This document shows, in pieces, positions 1 through 12,241 of a stretch of DNA of 64,000 nt; the stretch's first letter is position 1, and each line of letters starts with the position of its first letter. Both the position numbers and the translations under genes were made by a program. The stretch is from the NCBI GenBank assembly GCA_033398695.1, contig CM065809.1:175202501-175266500 (forward strand), in the 5' to 3' direction. A model generated the notes under the pieces. That model saw only the letters and a program-made list of their open reading frames with translations. It made no database searches and had not been told where the DNA came from. This stretch comes from Orobanche coerulescens (taxonomy: Eukaryota; Streptophyta; Magnoliopsida; Lamiales; Orobanchaceae).

Positions 1-797
1 ATTCGACCCTCGGGTCTAAATAAAAGTGTTTCTAAAACATTGAAAATATCTCAAAACATTTTGGTCCTCGAGGTAGAATTTTTTTGAAATATATTGTGGC
101 ACCTTGGATGTACCACAAGAAAATAACTCATTTGAAAAGTATGTCTCGAAATTTATTTTTCTAAGATACTCAAGGTTATCAAAAATCCAATAGGCCAGAA
201 TGCCCAAAACTCACACATATCGATGTTCACTAAAACAACTCCTAGTACACGCATCAAAACGTTTAAAATCAAGACAATACGTGTCTTTAAACGGAAGTAA
301 ACGAAAAAAATACCACATTCAGAACAAAACCACTGACCCCATTCGAGGCCTCTAAGGACCCTCCCGCACTGGCTAGTGAACAATTCGAACGCGTATAAGC
401 ACAAAGCCTCCACAAGAGAACTTGTAAAACGTGCAAATCGATTCGAAAATCATCAGCAACGGACAAAAACAACAATAAAAAGACATCACAAGCGACGACA
501 CTCCTCGTATAAATCAAATACGAGAGTCGACTAAATACATATTGTGAAATCAAAATCCACATAAGGATTCCATCACTTAACAAATAATCATAAAAATAGC
601 TCGTGTCACACGAGGCACAACACAAAGAAGGGAGACTTACAGCAACAGGTCGTACGAAGATGATGATCGCCCCACGATACTAATCACGACCAATAAACTC
701 AGACGATGCGTCGCGACACGACTCAGTCAGACAAAATACGACGAGACAAAACTCAATAGACACCACTGACCCGACAGCCTAGGTTTCCACAACCTAA

Positions 798-809
798 GCT
801 CTGATACCA
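798..809 (-). other. Primer binding site of element A
   Basis: Read on the minus strand this is TGGTATCAGAGC, the complement of the 3' end of plant initiator tRNA-Met. It lies directly inside the LTR that starts at 814 and fixes the element's orientation and LTR edge. Confidence 0.9.
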
Positions 810-1827
810 TTTATATAACACCCTCAATCCGCTCAGGGATATTACACGCCGTAGAACCTTTCCTCAAGGATCTACCAGGCTGGTAATGACATATAACAAC
901 TCAACCATGCCCTTAAGGCTAAAATGACTCGGTAGACCGATTTGGTCTTTCAATAAATACATACAACTCAAATACAACTCATGCCCACGCAGGGGTCAAA
1001 ACACAACCACACCCGTACAACGGGAAAAATATAGCAGCGGATAATAAAGTACAACTGAACCAATATACGATGTAAGGTTCCTCATATGATTAGTATCGAT
1101 CATCTTTCATCATCCTTCATGCCGACCCTGTGTTATGCTCCAAAACCTCAATGCAAAAACAGACATCCACCCCCCGAATACTCGGGGGTTAGCAAAACTC
1201 CACTGTTTTGCTAGTGCAAGAACAAAGTGCAAATACGAGCCATACAATTCACATTCCACGAATAACAATAACCAAGGATCCTCAAAGATCCAAACGAAAC
1301 GAAAAGCACTTCCCGAGGCAAGAATTTGAGAAAACGTTCCAAAATCGGAAGATCACAAATCAATGGAAAAATTTATAAAAAAAACAGTTTAGAATGCCAT
1401 CGAGAGTTTTTAATAGAAAACAATTTAGGATTATCAAATCCTACTTTCCAAAATCCAAAAGACAAAAGGGGTCACCGCCCCAAAGGTTTACTTTCCGAAA
1501 AATGACATTTACCAAACCGTTGGGATTTTAGCCCCAAATCCGTAAAATGACTTTTACAAAACCATTGGGATTTTAGCCCCAAATCTCATCAACTCACAGT
1601 ACAAAAGAACGACCACAAGGTTCGTCTCCCAACATCAAAATCCACAAATAAAGGATTTAACACAAACAACAAAATACTCTAGTGCCATCCTAGCCAAGTA
1701 AGCCAAACGAACAACTTACCTCTTACACACTTAGTCGATGCATGCAATCATGAAAACCATTCAGAAGCACTCATTTCCGGAAATGCCATAGTCAAATCAC
1801 ATTTGCAAAATGCACCACAATTAACCG

Positions 1828-1957
1828 TGGATCCACCCCTCCGTGGACCCCTACCGAGACACCGTCGGATCTAACCCATAGTGGTTAAAAGCAAGCTCGC
1901 GGATCCACCCCTCCGTGGACCCCTACCGAGACCCCGTCGGATCTAACCCATAGTGAG
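1828..1957. repeat. Short tandem repeat in LTR of element A
   Basis: Two copies of an about 80-bp unit, each carrying GGATCCACCCCTCCGTGGAC and then CCGTCGGATCTAACCCATAG. Comparable GC-rich tandem units lie at similar places in the LTRs of the plus-strand gypsy (20617-20840) and of element D (53770-53940), so this looks like a family feature rather than a chance duplication. Confidence 0.8.
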
Positions 1958-3050
1958 CATACACACACACACGTTACTCATGCAATACTAATATGCTAAG
2001 AATGTAAGTTCATCAAGAATACTTACTAGAGATGGCCACTAATCCGACACCATTATCAAACTCTTCAAAATCACGATAACAAGGTTAAATACGGAATACA
2101 CGATTCCATAACTTTCAACAACAGGGATATCATCAAAGCCTTCAACGTTCCAAATGATCAAATCATAATCAATTCCCAAACACACTGTTCACAAAATACA
2201 CACGCGTTTTGAAAGAGAGCCTTTAACGAGGCCAAACCGAAATCTTTTGAAACTTCATTTCAAACAACCAAATAAACACACCAGGACGATCACCGATCAT
2301 CATATCCATAAAATAAGAAAAGTATGGGCAAGGTACTTGCCTCAAATAAGAACAACGCGGAGAATCGACCGAAGTAGGTTGACACGAACCGACTACGAAT
2401 CCGCCGACTCCACCGATCGCCAACTCACGTTCATAAACTACGAAGGACAATAACAACTATGAAATGAATTCCATAACACGACTCAATTCCGTTGAATTCA
2501 AAGAACGAATGACGAAAGTTCAAGTGTTTTCCCCAAAACGGCCAAGAACACGATTCGTCCCGACAAAACACGAAAACGGAATTCCAAGTTGAAATATGGA
2601 TATACAATCCATAGAATGTTTTTAACAGCATCATTTAACCACAATCGATCCATCAAAAACGGATGAAAAATGAGATCGAGAACAAATCCCCCAAAAAGTC
2701 GATTTGAAGGAAATCAAGAAATATACTTTGATTCGACGAAGAACAATAGATTAAATGATGTTAAACACAAGAATACTACCAAGATTAATCATACCCATCA
2801 TGAATTAATCAACAACACGGAACAAATCGGACAAAAATGCAAAACCCCCCAAATTCACGGAATTAGGGTTCTAAGGAAGATTACCTTGATTCGCTGGATC
2901 AAAGGATGATAACGGATGATTGATTGATGATATAACCTCAAGAACTTCATGGATTTGTTGTTAAACAACATGTCTCCATGATAAGTACACCCTCAGCCGC
3001 GGAAGAGAAGGAGAAGAAGGAGAAAAATGGCCAAAAACCCGACTGTAGGG

Positions 3051-3208
3051 CCTTATATAGGCTGCCTGCCGGTTACGACGTAATCGCCAAGGCTTACGAC
3101 GAATCGAAGTCATCGCCCAAACTTTCGCCCGTTACGCACGTAATCGCCAGTGGCCTTACGTGCGAATCGCCTTACGTACGTAACGGCCGAGCACTACCGG
3201 CCGTAACT
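3051..3208 (-). promoter_or_regulatory. LTR promoter of element A: palindromic motif array upstream of a TATA box
   Basis: In the sense (minus) direction a cluster of TTACGNNCGTAA-type palindromes (3073-3083, 3132-3143, 3171-3184 and variants up to 3208) is followed by CTATATAAGG (3051-3060). The arrangement matches that of an LTR promoter. The motif function is unknown. Confidence 0.55.
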
Positions 3209-3722
3209 CGGCCAGTGCCGGCCTGGGCCCGAACGACGGCTCGAACGACCCCGAAACCCAAACCTGAATACGAATTGAAGATACGGTTACGAAGTACTCG
3301 CAAAGACGAACTCGAGCACTAAGAGAACACACGATTCCGACCACCCGATGGCTCGAAATTCGACAACGGAAAGTAATACCCCAAACTTGGAGAAATTACG
3401 AAAATGGCCCAAAACGTCCGAAATACACGATACATGATCGAAACACCAAACCGAAGTTCACAACACGTTTAACAAAGTTAAACGGACTTATGGGATACTC
3501 GAAACAGCAGTTTCGAATGAGATTCGCAAGAATCGAACTCAAGTGCGGAAAAGTCGCTAAAAAGCACGGAACTCAACAAAACGACACCGAAACGAACTCG
3601 GATGTCAAAAAGTGTAGAATTAATCATTCCTATAATGACGAAACGGTCATGAGAGAGTCGTCAAAACGTACTTCCGCCGAAAAAAAAGAAATTACCGGAA
3701 ATCGAAAATTGCGGATATTAGA

Positions 3723-4679
3723 GATCTAGAGCCGAATGCGGATCCTGTTTCTCGAGCGCCGTACCGTATGGCACCGTCGGAGATGTTAGAGGTGAAGAAG
3801 CAGTTGGGGGAGTTGCTAGATAAAGGGTATATTCGACCGAGCGCATCGCTTTGGGGTGCGCCTGTGCTTTTTGTTAAGAAGAAGGATGGGTCGTTTCGTT
3901 TATGCATCGATTATCGAGAATTAAACAAGTTGACCATCAAGAATAAATACCCTTTACCCCAGATTGACGACTTGTTTGATCAGCTTCAGGGAGCGTCAGT
4001 CTTTTCGAAGATTGATATACGATCGGGCTACTACCAGTTGAGGATTCGGAACAGTGATATACCGAAAGCTGCCTTTCGGATGAGATATGGCCATTACGAG
4101 TTTGTGGTTATGACTTTCGGACTAACCAATGCTCCAGCAGTGTTTATGTAGTTGATGAACAAAGTTTTTATTGAGTATTTGGACAAATTCATAGTCGTCT
4201 TTATCTACGACATTCTTATCTATTCCCGGAGTCGGGAGGAGCACGCCTTATATCTCCGGATTGTGCTAGACATTTTGAGAGCTGACCAGTTGTACGCGAA
4301 GTTCTCTAAGTGTGAGTTTTGGCTCAAGGAAGTGATATTCCTAGGGCATGTGATTTCAGCAGAGGGAGTTCGGGTAGATCCGCAGAAGATAGAGGCAGTG
4401 ATGGCATGGGAACCGCCTAAGAATGTGAAGGAGGTGAGGAGTTTTCTGGGACTTGCAGGCTATTACCGTAGATTTGTTGAAGGATTTTCTAAGATCGCTA
4501 GACCACTCACTCAGTTACTCCAGAAGACTCAGAAGTTCGAGTGAACCACGGATACACAGGATAGTCTTGATGAGTTGAAGAGATGACTGACTACCGCACC
4601 CGTTTTAGCATTGCCTCAGGGGAACGAGGATTTCGTGGTGTATAGTGATGCTTCGGGCCTCGGGCTCGGATGTGTTTTT
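3723..4679 (+). pseudogene. Gypsy pol fragment 1: reverse transcriptase to start of RNase H
   Basis: The reading frame stays open in one phase across the fragment except for stops at 4149-4151, 4542-4544 and one near 4585. Landmarks include the APYRMAPSE segment at the start of the [32 protein letters not shown], and the catalytic pair, which reads FIYDI instead of the usual F/Y-x-DD, so an active-site aspartate is altered. [11 protein letters not shown] and [11 protein letters not shown] follow, then VYSDASGLGLG of the RNase H. Two of the stops look like C-to-T type changes (Arg or Trp codons to TGA), as expected for methylated DNA. The fragment is cut at 4679 by the copia insertion and continues at 14227 in the same frame. 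Confidence 0.88.
4675..4679 (+). other. Target-site duplication of the copia element
   Basis: TTTTT here and again at 14222-14226. The gypsy frame is continuous if the element and one copy are removed. The low complexity of the TSD makes its exact borders uncertain by a base. Confidence 0.75.
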
Positions 4680-6653
4680 TGTTAGGAGTATGCCCTCGAA
4701 TGCCACTCAGAGGTTGTTGAGTGAGGGCATTGTACTTGTAATTATGTAAACCATTTATATAAGGCAAATGATTGTTTCTTTATTTACTGGTAGTTACTGG
4801 CATTCATAACTCGTAAATAAACATATAGAAACTAGTCCGTGTATTTGAGAGCAAAACGTTCCACTCCTTATTGGATAAGGGGGTCGGCACTGGAAAGGTT
4901 TATAGCTCAAATACTTAATCGTTCGCAAGTCGATGAAACTTGACTGGGCGTTAAGTTTATGTAAAGACTTGTATGACGTGTTCTTTGACATGGAGAGTGC
5001 CTGTCGAACACTAATGGTTAGTGGGAGCACACGTTATAGGTATGCTAATTAGATTAGTATACTCGAACCGACTCACCCTCGATTCGTCACATGGATTTCA
5101 CTCCGGGTCAGTCAATGACGGAATCGTTAGGTTGTGATAGGTATTCGTGAACCTTCGACTTGAGGATTTAGTAGGGATGTGCTTGTGACGTCAAGATTTT
5201 CATTAGAGTAGTTCGACCCTGTAAACCGGAAGGCGGGGTCAACCTCGACGTGCATCTTGACGGCAAGTAGCAGTCCTACCAATACCAAGATAGAATTCTT
5301 TCTCCCGTTAGTGAGCGGGTTATATGTCCTATGCGGTTATTGGCGAGATGAGATCATAAGTCTTTGGCCAAAGCATTGGAGCTAGTCGTATTAGATACAC
5401 GAGAGCTCGATGATCTCGATTTGCATTAACGTATGCATAGCGTCAAGCAGATAGGGTTTGACCGACCGTGACCCTATAACTTGATCGGGACATTTGAAAG
5501 AAGGGTTTATACGCCATCGGTATTCACGAGAATGGTTCTTGAATGATCCCAATCATTCGTTCTCGCCGGTACAGCAGTAGGCCACCAGTCTGTCTAGGTT
5601 GTGCTACTACTCTTTGGTTCCTCCCATTGCTGACTTAGACGGACCTACCGAGTCGCGCATTAGGATTGACAACGGAATGAATCGAGCTAATTCTCTCATT
5701 ATGAATATTAGATATTTGATATCAAATTTGGGACATTGGATGTTTAAATCGATTTATCGGATAAATTGATTTACGGCTTAATGGATTAAATATATCACTG
5801 GGTGATTAATTTAATTCATGAATATAATTATTTCTTGGAGAAATTAATTATGTTATTTTGTATTTGATATGTTTAATTAATTGGATTAATTAATCGATAC
5901 AAATACATCAGAACGGAATCGTAGTTTATCTGTTTGGACTCACGGGAGTCCGAAACGAACCGAACTCATCCGTTTCTGCATGGTAGCCACCCCCCTAATT
6001 TCCACCCACTTTCCTCTTGTCTTGTTGTTTTCATTTTATATGAAAAAGATGACTTTGTGGGGCTTAGATTCTCATAATAATGAGATGTATCATGTGAGTG
6101 GAAATAGAATAAAGAGAGTAAGACTTCTCACCTCACTTCACTTTGATTCCAACGTGAGCTTTAAGTGTAGAGAGAGAGAGAAAAGACTTCTCCAAGTCTT
6201 CTTCATCATCTTCCTCTTTATTCATCAAGTTCTTGATTTTTCTTGGAAGAAAATTGAGAAATAAAAGAGAGATTGTGAGTTATACACTTAGAGTGTTATA
6301 ATTTCATATTGCAAGCTTCATCACTTGATTCTAGCCGTAACCTTAGAGGTTAATCAAGTGTTGTTGTTCGATGCTTTTCCGCGTGGCATGTAGAGACGCG
6401 GTGTTTTCGGCGTTGGATCGTTCAAGGGCTTGGAGCGGATTGAACTCGTAGAGATCAAACTAAAGCTTGGGGAATAGCTCAAGAGAAGGTTTCCATTTAA
6501 TCAACGGACTTCGAGGGTTAGTTTCTTACGACTCTTGCTTTTCGTTTATATATTCGTATATACGTAGCTCGATCGATTCTCGTAGGGATTCGGATCGAAT
6601 TAATTTTCGTTTCACCGCTTCACTGGGCTCGTTTTAGGCACCGAATCCCAACA
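4680..6653 (+). repeat. 5' LTR of copia element
   Basis: 1,974 bp, TGTTAG...CCCAACA. It is matched by 12242-14221. No palindromic U3 array like those of the neighbouring LTR elements is seen here. Confidence 0.93.
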
Positions 6654-6655
6654 AA

Positions 6656-6668
6656 GGGTATCGGAGCG
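6656..6668 (+). other. Primer binding site of copia element
   Basis: GGGTATCGGAGCG directly follows the 5' LTR. It resembles the usual TGGTATCAGAGC complement of initiator tRNA-Met with two changes, so priming strength is uncertain. Confidence 0.7.
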
Positions 6669-8321
6669 TAGGTCTTGCGATCGTATATACGATATTGGCA
6701 TTTGGAATGCTTGATTAGATGGTGAATGATTTGGAATCATTTTCGTCATAATCGTGGTATATATTTTTACGTTCGTTGTAGTTATATTTTTCGTAAGTTT
6801 ATGTCTAAATATAAATCTTAATTTCTTGGAAATATGATTTATATTGAAGATATGAATGTTGAAAAATATTGATATTGGATATCCGGTCGAAAATCGAGCT
6901 CCGAATCGTCGTCGGACGACTTTTCGGACAAAGGGCGTGAAGTCGCCAGGTGACTCGGCCGTGTCCGGTGACACGGGCCGTGTCAGCACCAAAGGCCACC
7001 GCTGGCAGCACCCGACCGTGTCGGGAGACACGGGCCGTGCACGGCCGTAGCCGCCGAGCATGACTCGGCCATGCCGAGCCGGGCCGCCAAGGTCACGTGA
7101 TGACTCGGCCATGGCAGCCATTTTCGCCCGGCTCGATTTTTCCGTGTATTCTTGAAAATTAATCTCCCGCATGTTAAATTGGATTTAATATGATTAAAAT
7201 GATTTATGGTATTTCATTTTATAAGGGAAATTTGATTAATTGGAATATTTATGGTCGATCAATTATTTTGAACGTTATTATATTACCGATTGTGTGAATC
7301 GATTGGATCGGTTCGTATTGTTGATTGGATCAATGTATCTCTACGCTTTCCATTTATTTAGTATTTATTGAATGAATGCTTTTGAATGGGGATGTGGTTC
7401 GTGGACTTAGTTTTGAATCGCTCGTTTTATTCGATTGGGTTGTAAAGGCCGTTTTGAGCCTATTTATTTTACTAGAAAAATTTGTATCTAGGATGCAATT
7501 TTCAATGTAAAATTTATATGTAATGACGAAGACCGAGGAAGATCCATTTCGAGAAGACGAAGATTCAAGACGAAGACTTGTAATTAGATTACGGAGTTTT
7601 TGTTTTCTAGGAACGGTCCATGAACCACATGTTGGTAGCAACTAGGTTGTGATTGGTTGTTTCATATTGTATGAATGCCACAAACGCGCTTAAACGATTA
7701 ATGTGCAAAGTGTAACGTTAATCGCGATAATTCTCCCACAACAAATAATTAAGTTTATAAGGTTTCAAGGTTTTCCTTCCTCCATCGAGTTTTCGAAATT
7801 GAAATCCAAACCGGATGTGCTATGCTTCCGAGTTATCGGGGTAGTCGTTCGGGGAGGACGGATAAATTACCGGGAGCGCATTGGATGCCTTCGGTTGGAG
7901 CAAATTTTATCCCTAGAAACCTGATAGGTTGCCGGATAAGATTCAATTGTGAAACTGATTTGCGTCGATGGTATAAACTTAACTTGTTCACGAACCATAG
8001 AAACCGTATAGGTTGAGGGGAGTGAACAAGGGGAAAAAGAAGATCGAATCATCCATTAGATGGGTTGGTGTTGGACACCACTTTATGAAAATTAATAGAC
8101 TAGAAACCTGTTCGGTTGCCCTCTATTAAGATTTATAAAGAACTCGATCACCACTATGAAGTAGAGCGACGATACTTCCGGATTTCACATGGGAGTGTGT
8201 TATTCCGATAAAAATAGTGGGAGCTGGGTAACAAGAATAGAAAAGACCTTAAATTCTATACTCAGAACATAATTGAATGAGTCACTAATTAATCTGTTAT
8301 ACTTAATGCATAAATCTCAAT
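6669..8321 (+). other. Untranslated leader of copia element
   Basis: About 1.65 kb between the PBS and gag without a convincing gene. A GC-rich stretch at 6945-7110 repeats GACACGGGCCGTG and ACTCGGCC motifs. The open frame on the minus strand over this part is a by-product of the base composition. Confidence 0.6.
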
Positions 8322-9120
8322 ATGACAATGAATCCACTCGCAATTCTACTCGAAAAGAACACCTTAATGGGACCTAACTTTGTGGATTGGCTCCGTGTCG
8401 ATGATTGTCCTCGGTATAGAGGCACCGGGATACGTCTTGGAGACGGACATTCCGGCGCCTCCTTTGCGGACTCGTGCCAATCAGTATGATATTTAAAACC
8501 ACTAAATGTGGGTTATGGTTGACGTGAAAGTCCGTGCTTATATGATGGCTTCCATGTCTAATGAGCTTCAGAGAGCTCATGAGAAAATGACTTCGCTGTG
8601 CATTCTATCTCACTTAACCGAGCTTTATGGTGAGCACACAGAATCGCTAGATATGAGATATCCAAGCAATCGCTCGTGCAAGGATGAAAGAAGGTGAGAA
8701 GGTTGGGGAACACGTCCTCAAAATGATATCCATGATCGAGAGATTGGAGGCTCTTGATTTTAAAATGGATACTTCTCTCCAAACCGACCTTATCCTACAG
8801 TCTCTCCTCGATTCCTTCTCACGCTTGTTATGAACTTCAACCGCAATGAGATTGCATGTAACTTAGCCGGGCTAATGAACAACCGGTGACCGCTCGCCTC
8901 GATGAAGACCGCGGATGAAGGAGTCTCGCACTTGTGATTTCTTCCGGACTTCTAAGTCTAAGAATAAGAAGAAAAAGACCAAGAAGCGGATGGACCACAA
9001 GCTAAGGACCTTAAGGGAAAGGGCAAGGCCCCGATGGTTCCAAGAACAAGAAGAAAAAGGATACTTGTCTCAAGTGCGGTGAGTCGGGCCACCGGGCTAG
9101 AGACTGTCCGATTCTTCATG
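8322..9120 (+). pseudogene. Copia gag (nucleocapsid/capsid protein), frameshifted
   Basis: Gag packages the element's RNA into virus-like particles. The ATG at 8322 (in frame with one at 8328) opens MTMNPLAILLEKNTLMG, a typical copia gag start, and the frame continues into NFVDWLR. Several shifts follow, for example after about 8390, near 8800 and near 8880-8930. The end carries a CCHC zinc knuckle at 9064-9108 (CLKCGESGHRARDC) after a lysine-rich stretch. Most shifts lie next to CTG/CAG/CCGG-like words, so they may be consensus errors rather than true mutations. Confidence 0.8.
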
Positions 9121-9144
9121 GCACTTCGTACGTAACTTTTAGTT

Positions 9145-12100
9145 TTGGAAACAAATTGTTCTCGCTATCGTATTTTCTACTTCTGGATAATGGATTCTCG
9201 TGCTAGTTCTCATATTTGTACCGTGAATCAGGATCTGGAACAAAGTAGGAAGCTTGGAGCTGGAGAAGTTATGATCACAGTCGGAAGCGGGCATAGTGTC
9301 GAGGCGACCGACATAGGATCACTTCTTTTGGGTTTAGAATACGGCTTTGTTTTGACTTTAGAAGATGTACTTGTTTTGCCCAAGGGGCACACAAAACATT
9401 GTATCCATTCCGGTCATGGACCGAAAAGGCTTTTCATTTTTCATTGGTGATGGTTCCTGCAAAATTTATTTTAGAAATAAACTAGTGGGTACTGCTACAT
9501 TGTTGAATGGATTGTATCATCTAAATCTCAGCAACAAAGTAGTTGTGAATACTATGACTAGAAAACGTGGTAGGGATGAAACCAATCAAGTTTTAAAATG
9601 GCATCTTAGACTTGGTCATGTTGGTCAGACCAAGGTTTACAAGATGGAAAAAGATGGACTTATGGGTCCATTAGGATCGGATCCCTTTTCTACTTGTGAA
9701 TCTTGCCTTAAAGGCAAAATGACTAAGTCCCCCTTCACAGGGACTTTTGAAAGAGCCGCTGATAAACTGGGATTAATCCATACTGACGTTTGTGGTGCTT
9801 TGGAAGCAGCACGTGACGGATATCAATATTTCATTACGTTTACAGATGATCATACTAGGTATGGTTATGTATACCTAATGAAACATAAATCCGAGGCTTT
9901 TGAGAAATTCCAGGAATTCAAGGCCCTAGTCGAGAAACAAACTGGTAATCATATCAAAGCACTTCGGTCGGATCGAGGTGGCGAGTATATGAGTACGGAG
10001 TTTGACGAGTTCCTTAAGGAACATGGAATAGTTTCACAACTAACACCTCCAGGTACCCCTCAGTTAAATGGTGTGTCAGAAAGAAGGAACCGGACCCTGT
10101 TGAACATGGTCCGTTCCATGCTGGGCTATACTGACTTGCCGATTTACCTGTGGGGGTATGCACTCCTGACTGCCGCGTATATCTTGAACAGATGTCCTTC
10201 CAAATCCGTTCCTAAAACTCCACATGAGATGTGGGAGGGAAGGAAACCAAGTCTTAATCATATTAGGATTTGGGGATGTCCCGCCTATGTCAAGAAAACT
10301 AAGGTGGAAAAGTTGGAAGCTAGGTCTGCGAAGGGACGTTTCATTGGATTCCCGTCTGGGACGATGGGATATCTATTCTACATGCCCGAAGATCGAAGGA
10401 TCATTGTTGCTTTACAAGCACACTTCCTGGAAGATGAGTTCATTCAGGAAGGCGGAGCAGGTAGAAGTATTTCTTTAGAAGAATACAATGAAACTCCTCG
10501 AGAGACACCTGTGCAAGAAACTGGAACCGAACTTTCTGAAACACAAGTACAACCACCTCGTAGGTCTAGTAGGGTGTCTCATTTACTTGAGAGGTATGGG
10601 CTTGTGCACTTGGAGGAGCTGGGTCTCCATGAGGTTCCAAGTGATAGCCAAGAGACCGACCCAATGACCTATGACCAAGCGATGGTGGATGTAGACTCCG
10701 CGAAATGGCGTGAAGCTATGGAAGCTGAGATAGACTCGATGCATGTCAATCAGGTCTGGACTCTAGTAGACCGCCCCAAGGGCATAATGCCTATTGGGAA
10801 CAAGTGGATCTACAAGAGAAAGACTGATGGTGATGGCAAGGTTGACGCCTATAAGGCCAGGCTAGTGGCAAAGGGTTATACCCAGAAGGAAGGGATCGAT
10901 TACCACGATACCTTCTCGCCCGTAGCCATGATCAATTCTATTCGCATGATGCTTGCTATAGCTGCCTACCACGATTATGAGATATGGCAAATGGACGTAA
11001 AGACGGCTTTCCTTAATGGATTCCTCGAGGAGGAAATCTATATGGAGCAGCCTAAAGGCTTTGTATCCGAAGTCGATATTCAGAAAGTGTGCAAGCTTCA
11101 GCGTTCCATTTATGGACTGAAGCAAGCGTCGTGTAGTTGGAACTTTCGTTTTGACGAGGCGGTCAAAGAGTTTGACTTCGTGCAAAATGAAGAGGAACCT
11201 TGTGTATACAAGAAGATTAGTGGGAGCAAGATCGCATTCTTAGTACTATATGTAGATGACATTCTACTAATAGGAAATGATGTGGGAATGCTCAGTTCTG
11301 TGAAAGCTTGGCTTTCGAGTAATTTCTCCATGAAAGACTTGGGAGAAGCTACCTATATTCTTGGTATTCGACTCTACCGGGATAGAGCGAAGAGAACAAT
11401 AGGTCTTTCCCAAGCCCTCTATATAGACAAAATCTTAAAGCGATTTAAGATGGATGATTCTAAAAGAGGGTTCCTACCGATGCGACATGGAATAAAACTC
11501 ACCTTGAAGATGTGTCCTCAAAGTGAGGAACAACGAAAGGAAATGAGTAATATACCATATGCTTCGGCCGTGGGTAGCCTTATGTATGCTATGTTGTGTA
11601 CAAGACCTGACATCGCGCATGCTGTAAGCGTGGTGAGTAGGTTTCAGGCAAACCCAGGTAGGGAACATTGGACTGCCGTAAAGAACGTTCTCAAGTACTT
11701 AAGAAGGACTAGAGATATGGTTCTGATGTATGGCGGTGGAGAATTGGATGTTGTGGGATTCACTGATTCGGACTTCCAAGGACTGAAGGACGACTCGATG
11801 TCCACTTCTGGCTACATATTTACTCTTAATGGAGGAGCAGTATCTTGGCGTAGTGCCAAGCAAAGCGCGACCGCCGATTCCACCTGTCAGCCGAGTATCA
11901 AGCGGCCTCGGAGGCTTCCAAGGAAGGGTTCTGGATTAAGAAGTTTCTAGGAGAACTTCAAATGATACCATGTCTTTGTCTACTGTCATCGCGACAACGA
12001 CGGAGTCAAGCACGTGCCAAGGAGCCGAGGTTTCACAACAAGACCAAACATATTGAGAGGAAGTATCATCTCGTAAGAGAATTTGTTCGCAAGGGATACA

Positions 12101-12227
12101 TTGTCTTTGCATAGAGTAGACTCGGCCGACAACGTCGCCGATCCACCGACCAAGCCACTATCTCGGACTAGCTTGGAGCGTCATCCGGAGAACATGGGTA
12201 TTAGATACCATAGTGTGTGGCATTGAG
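9145..12227 (+). pseudogene. Copia pol: protease, integrase, reverse transcriptase, RNase H
   Basis: The protease part (from 9145) has the WIMDSRASSHI active-site region, where the usual DSG or DSC motif reads DSR. A shift near 9385 leads into an uninterrupted 861-codon frame (9365-11950). This frame holds the pre-integrase finger (HLRLGHVGQ, CESCLKGK), integrase with D, D and E in IHTDVCG, TFTDDHTRYG and NGVSERRNRT, reverse transcriptase (ARLVAKGYTQKEGIDY, WQMDVKTAFLNG, FLVLYVDDILL with the YVDD catalytic motif) and RNase H (VVGFTDSDFQG). At about 11885 the frame is lost, but the conserved tail can be followed in shifted frames to the stop at about 12225-12227, just before the PPT. Apart from the ends this pol looks functional. 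Confidence 0.93.
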
Positions 12228-12228
12228 T

Positions 12229-12241
12229 GCAAGTGGGAGAT
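12229..12241 (+). other. Polypurine tract of copia element
   Basis: AGTGCAAGTGGGAGA-type purine run directly before the 3' LTR start at 12242. This is the usual site for plus-strand priming. Confidence 0.8.

Larger units (their letters stand above)
1..3722 (-). mobile_element. Element A: gypsy-type LTR retrotransposon, 5' LTR and start of internal region (cut by window edge)
   Basis: This is a minus-strand element entering from the left edge. Its 5' LTR is 814-3722, its primer binding site is 798-809, and 1-797 is the beginning of the internal region. No gag reading frame is visible in 1-797. The block near 640-720 resembles the same place in element D (about 58217-58320), and the LTR lengths match (about 2.9 kb), so A and D belong to related families. 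The right end abuts the middle of a gypsy pol codon series at 3722/3723, so A was inserted into the plus-strand chromovirus. The TSD cannot be checked because the other end lies outside the window. Confidence 0.8.
814..3722 (-). repeat. 5' LTR of element A
   Basis: The LTR is about 2.9 kb. In sense orientation it begins near TGTAATATCCG and ends GGGTGTTA just before the PBS. Both terminal dinucleotides look mutated: the right edge reads GA where CA is expected, and the left edge TA where TG is expected. It aligns by eye with the LTRs of element D over its 3' part (for example the TTACACGCCGTAGA segment). The long open frames inside it are not coding. Confidence 0.75.

Noticed and set aside
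6612..7172. 186-codon open frame on the minus strand of the copia leader
   Set aside because: It lies antisense in a GC-rich leader without any recognisable domain or start context.
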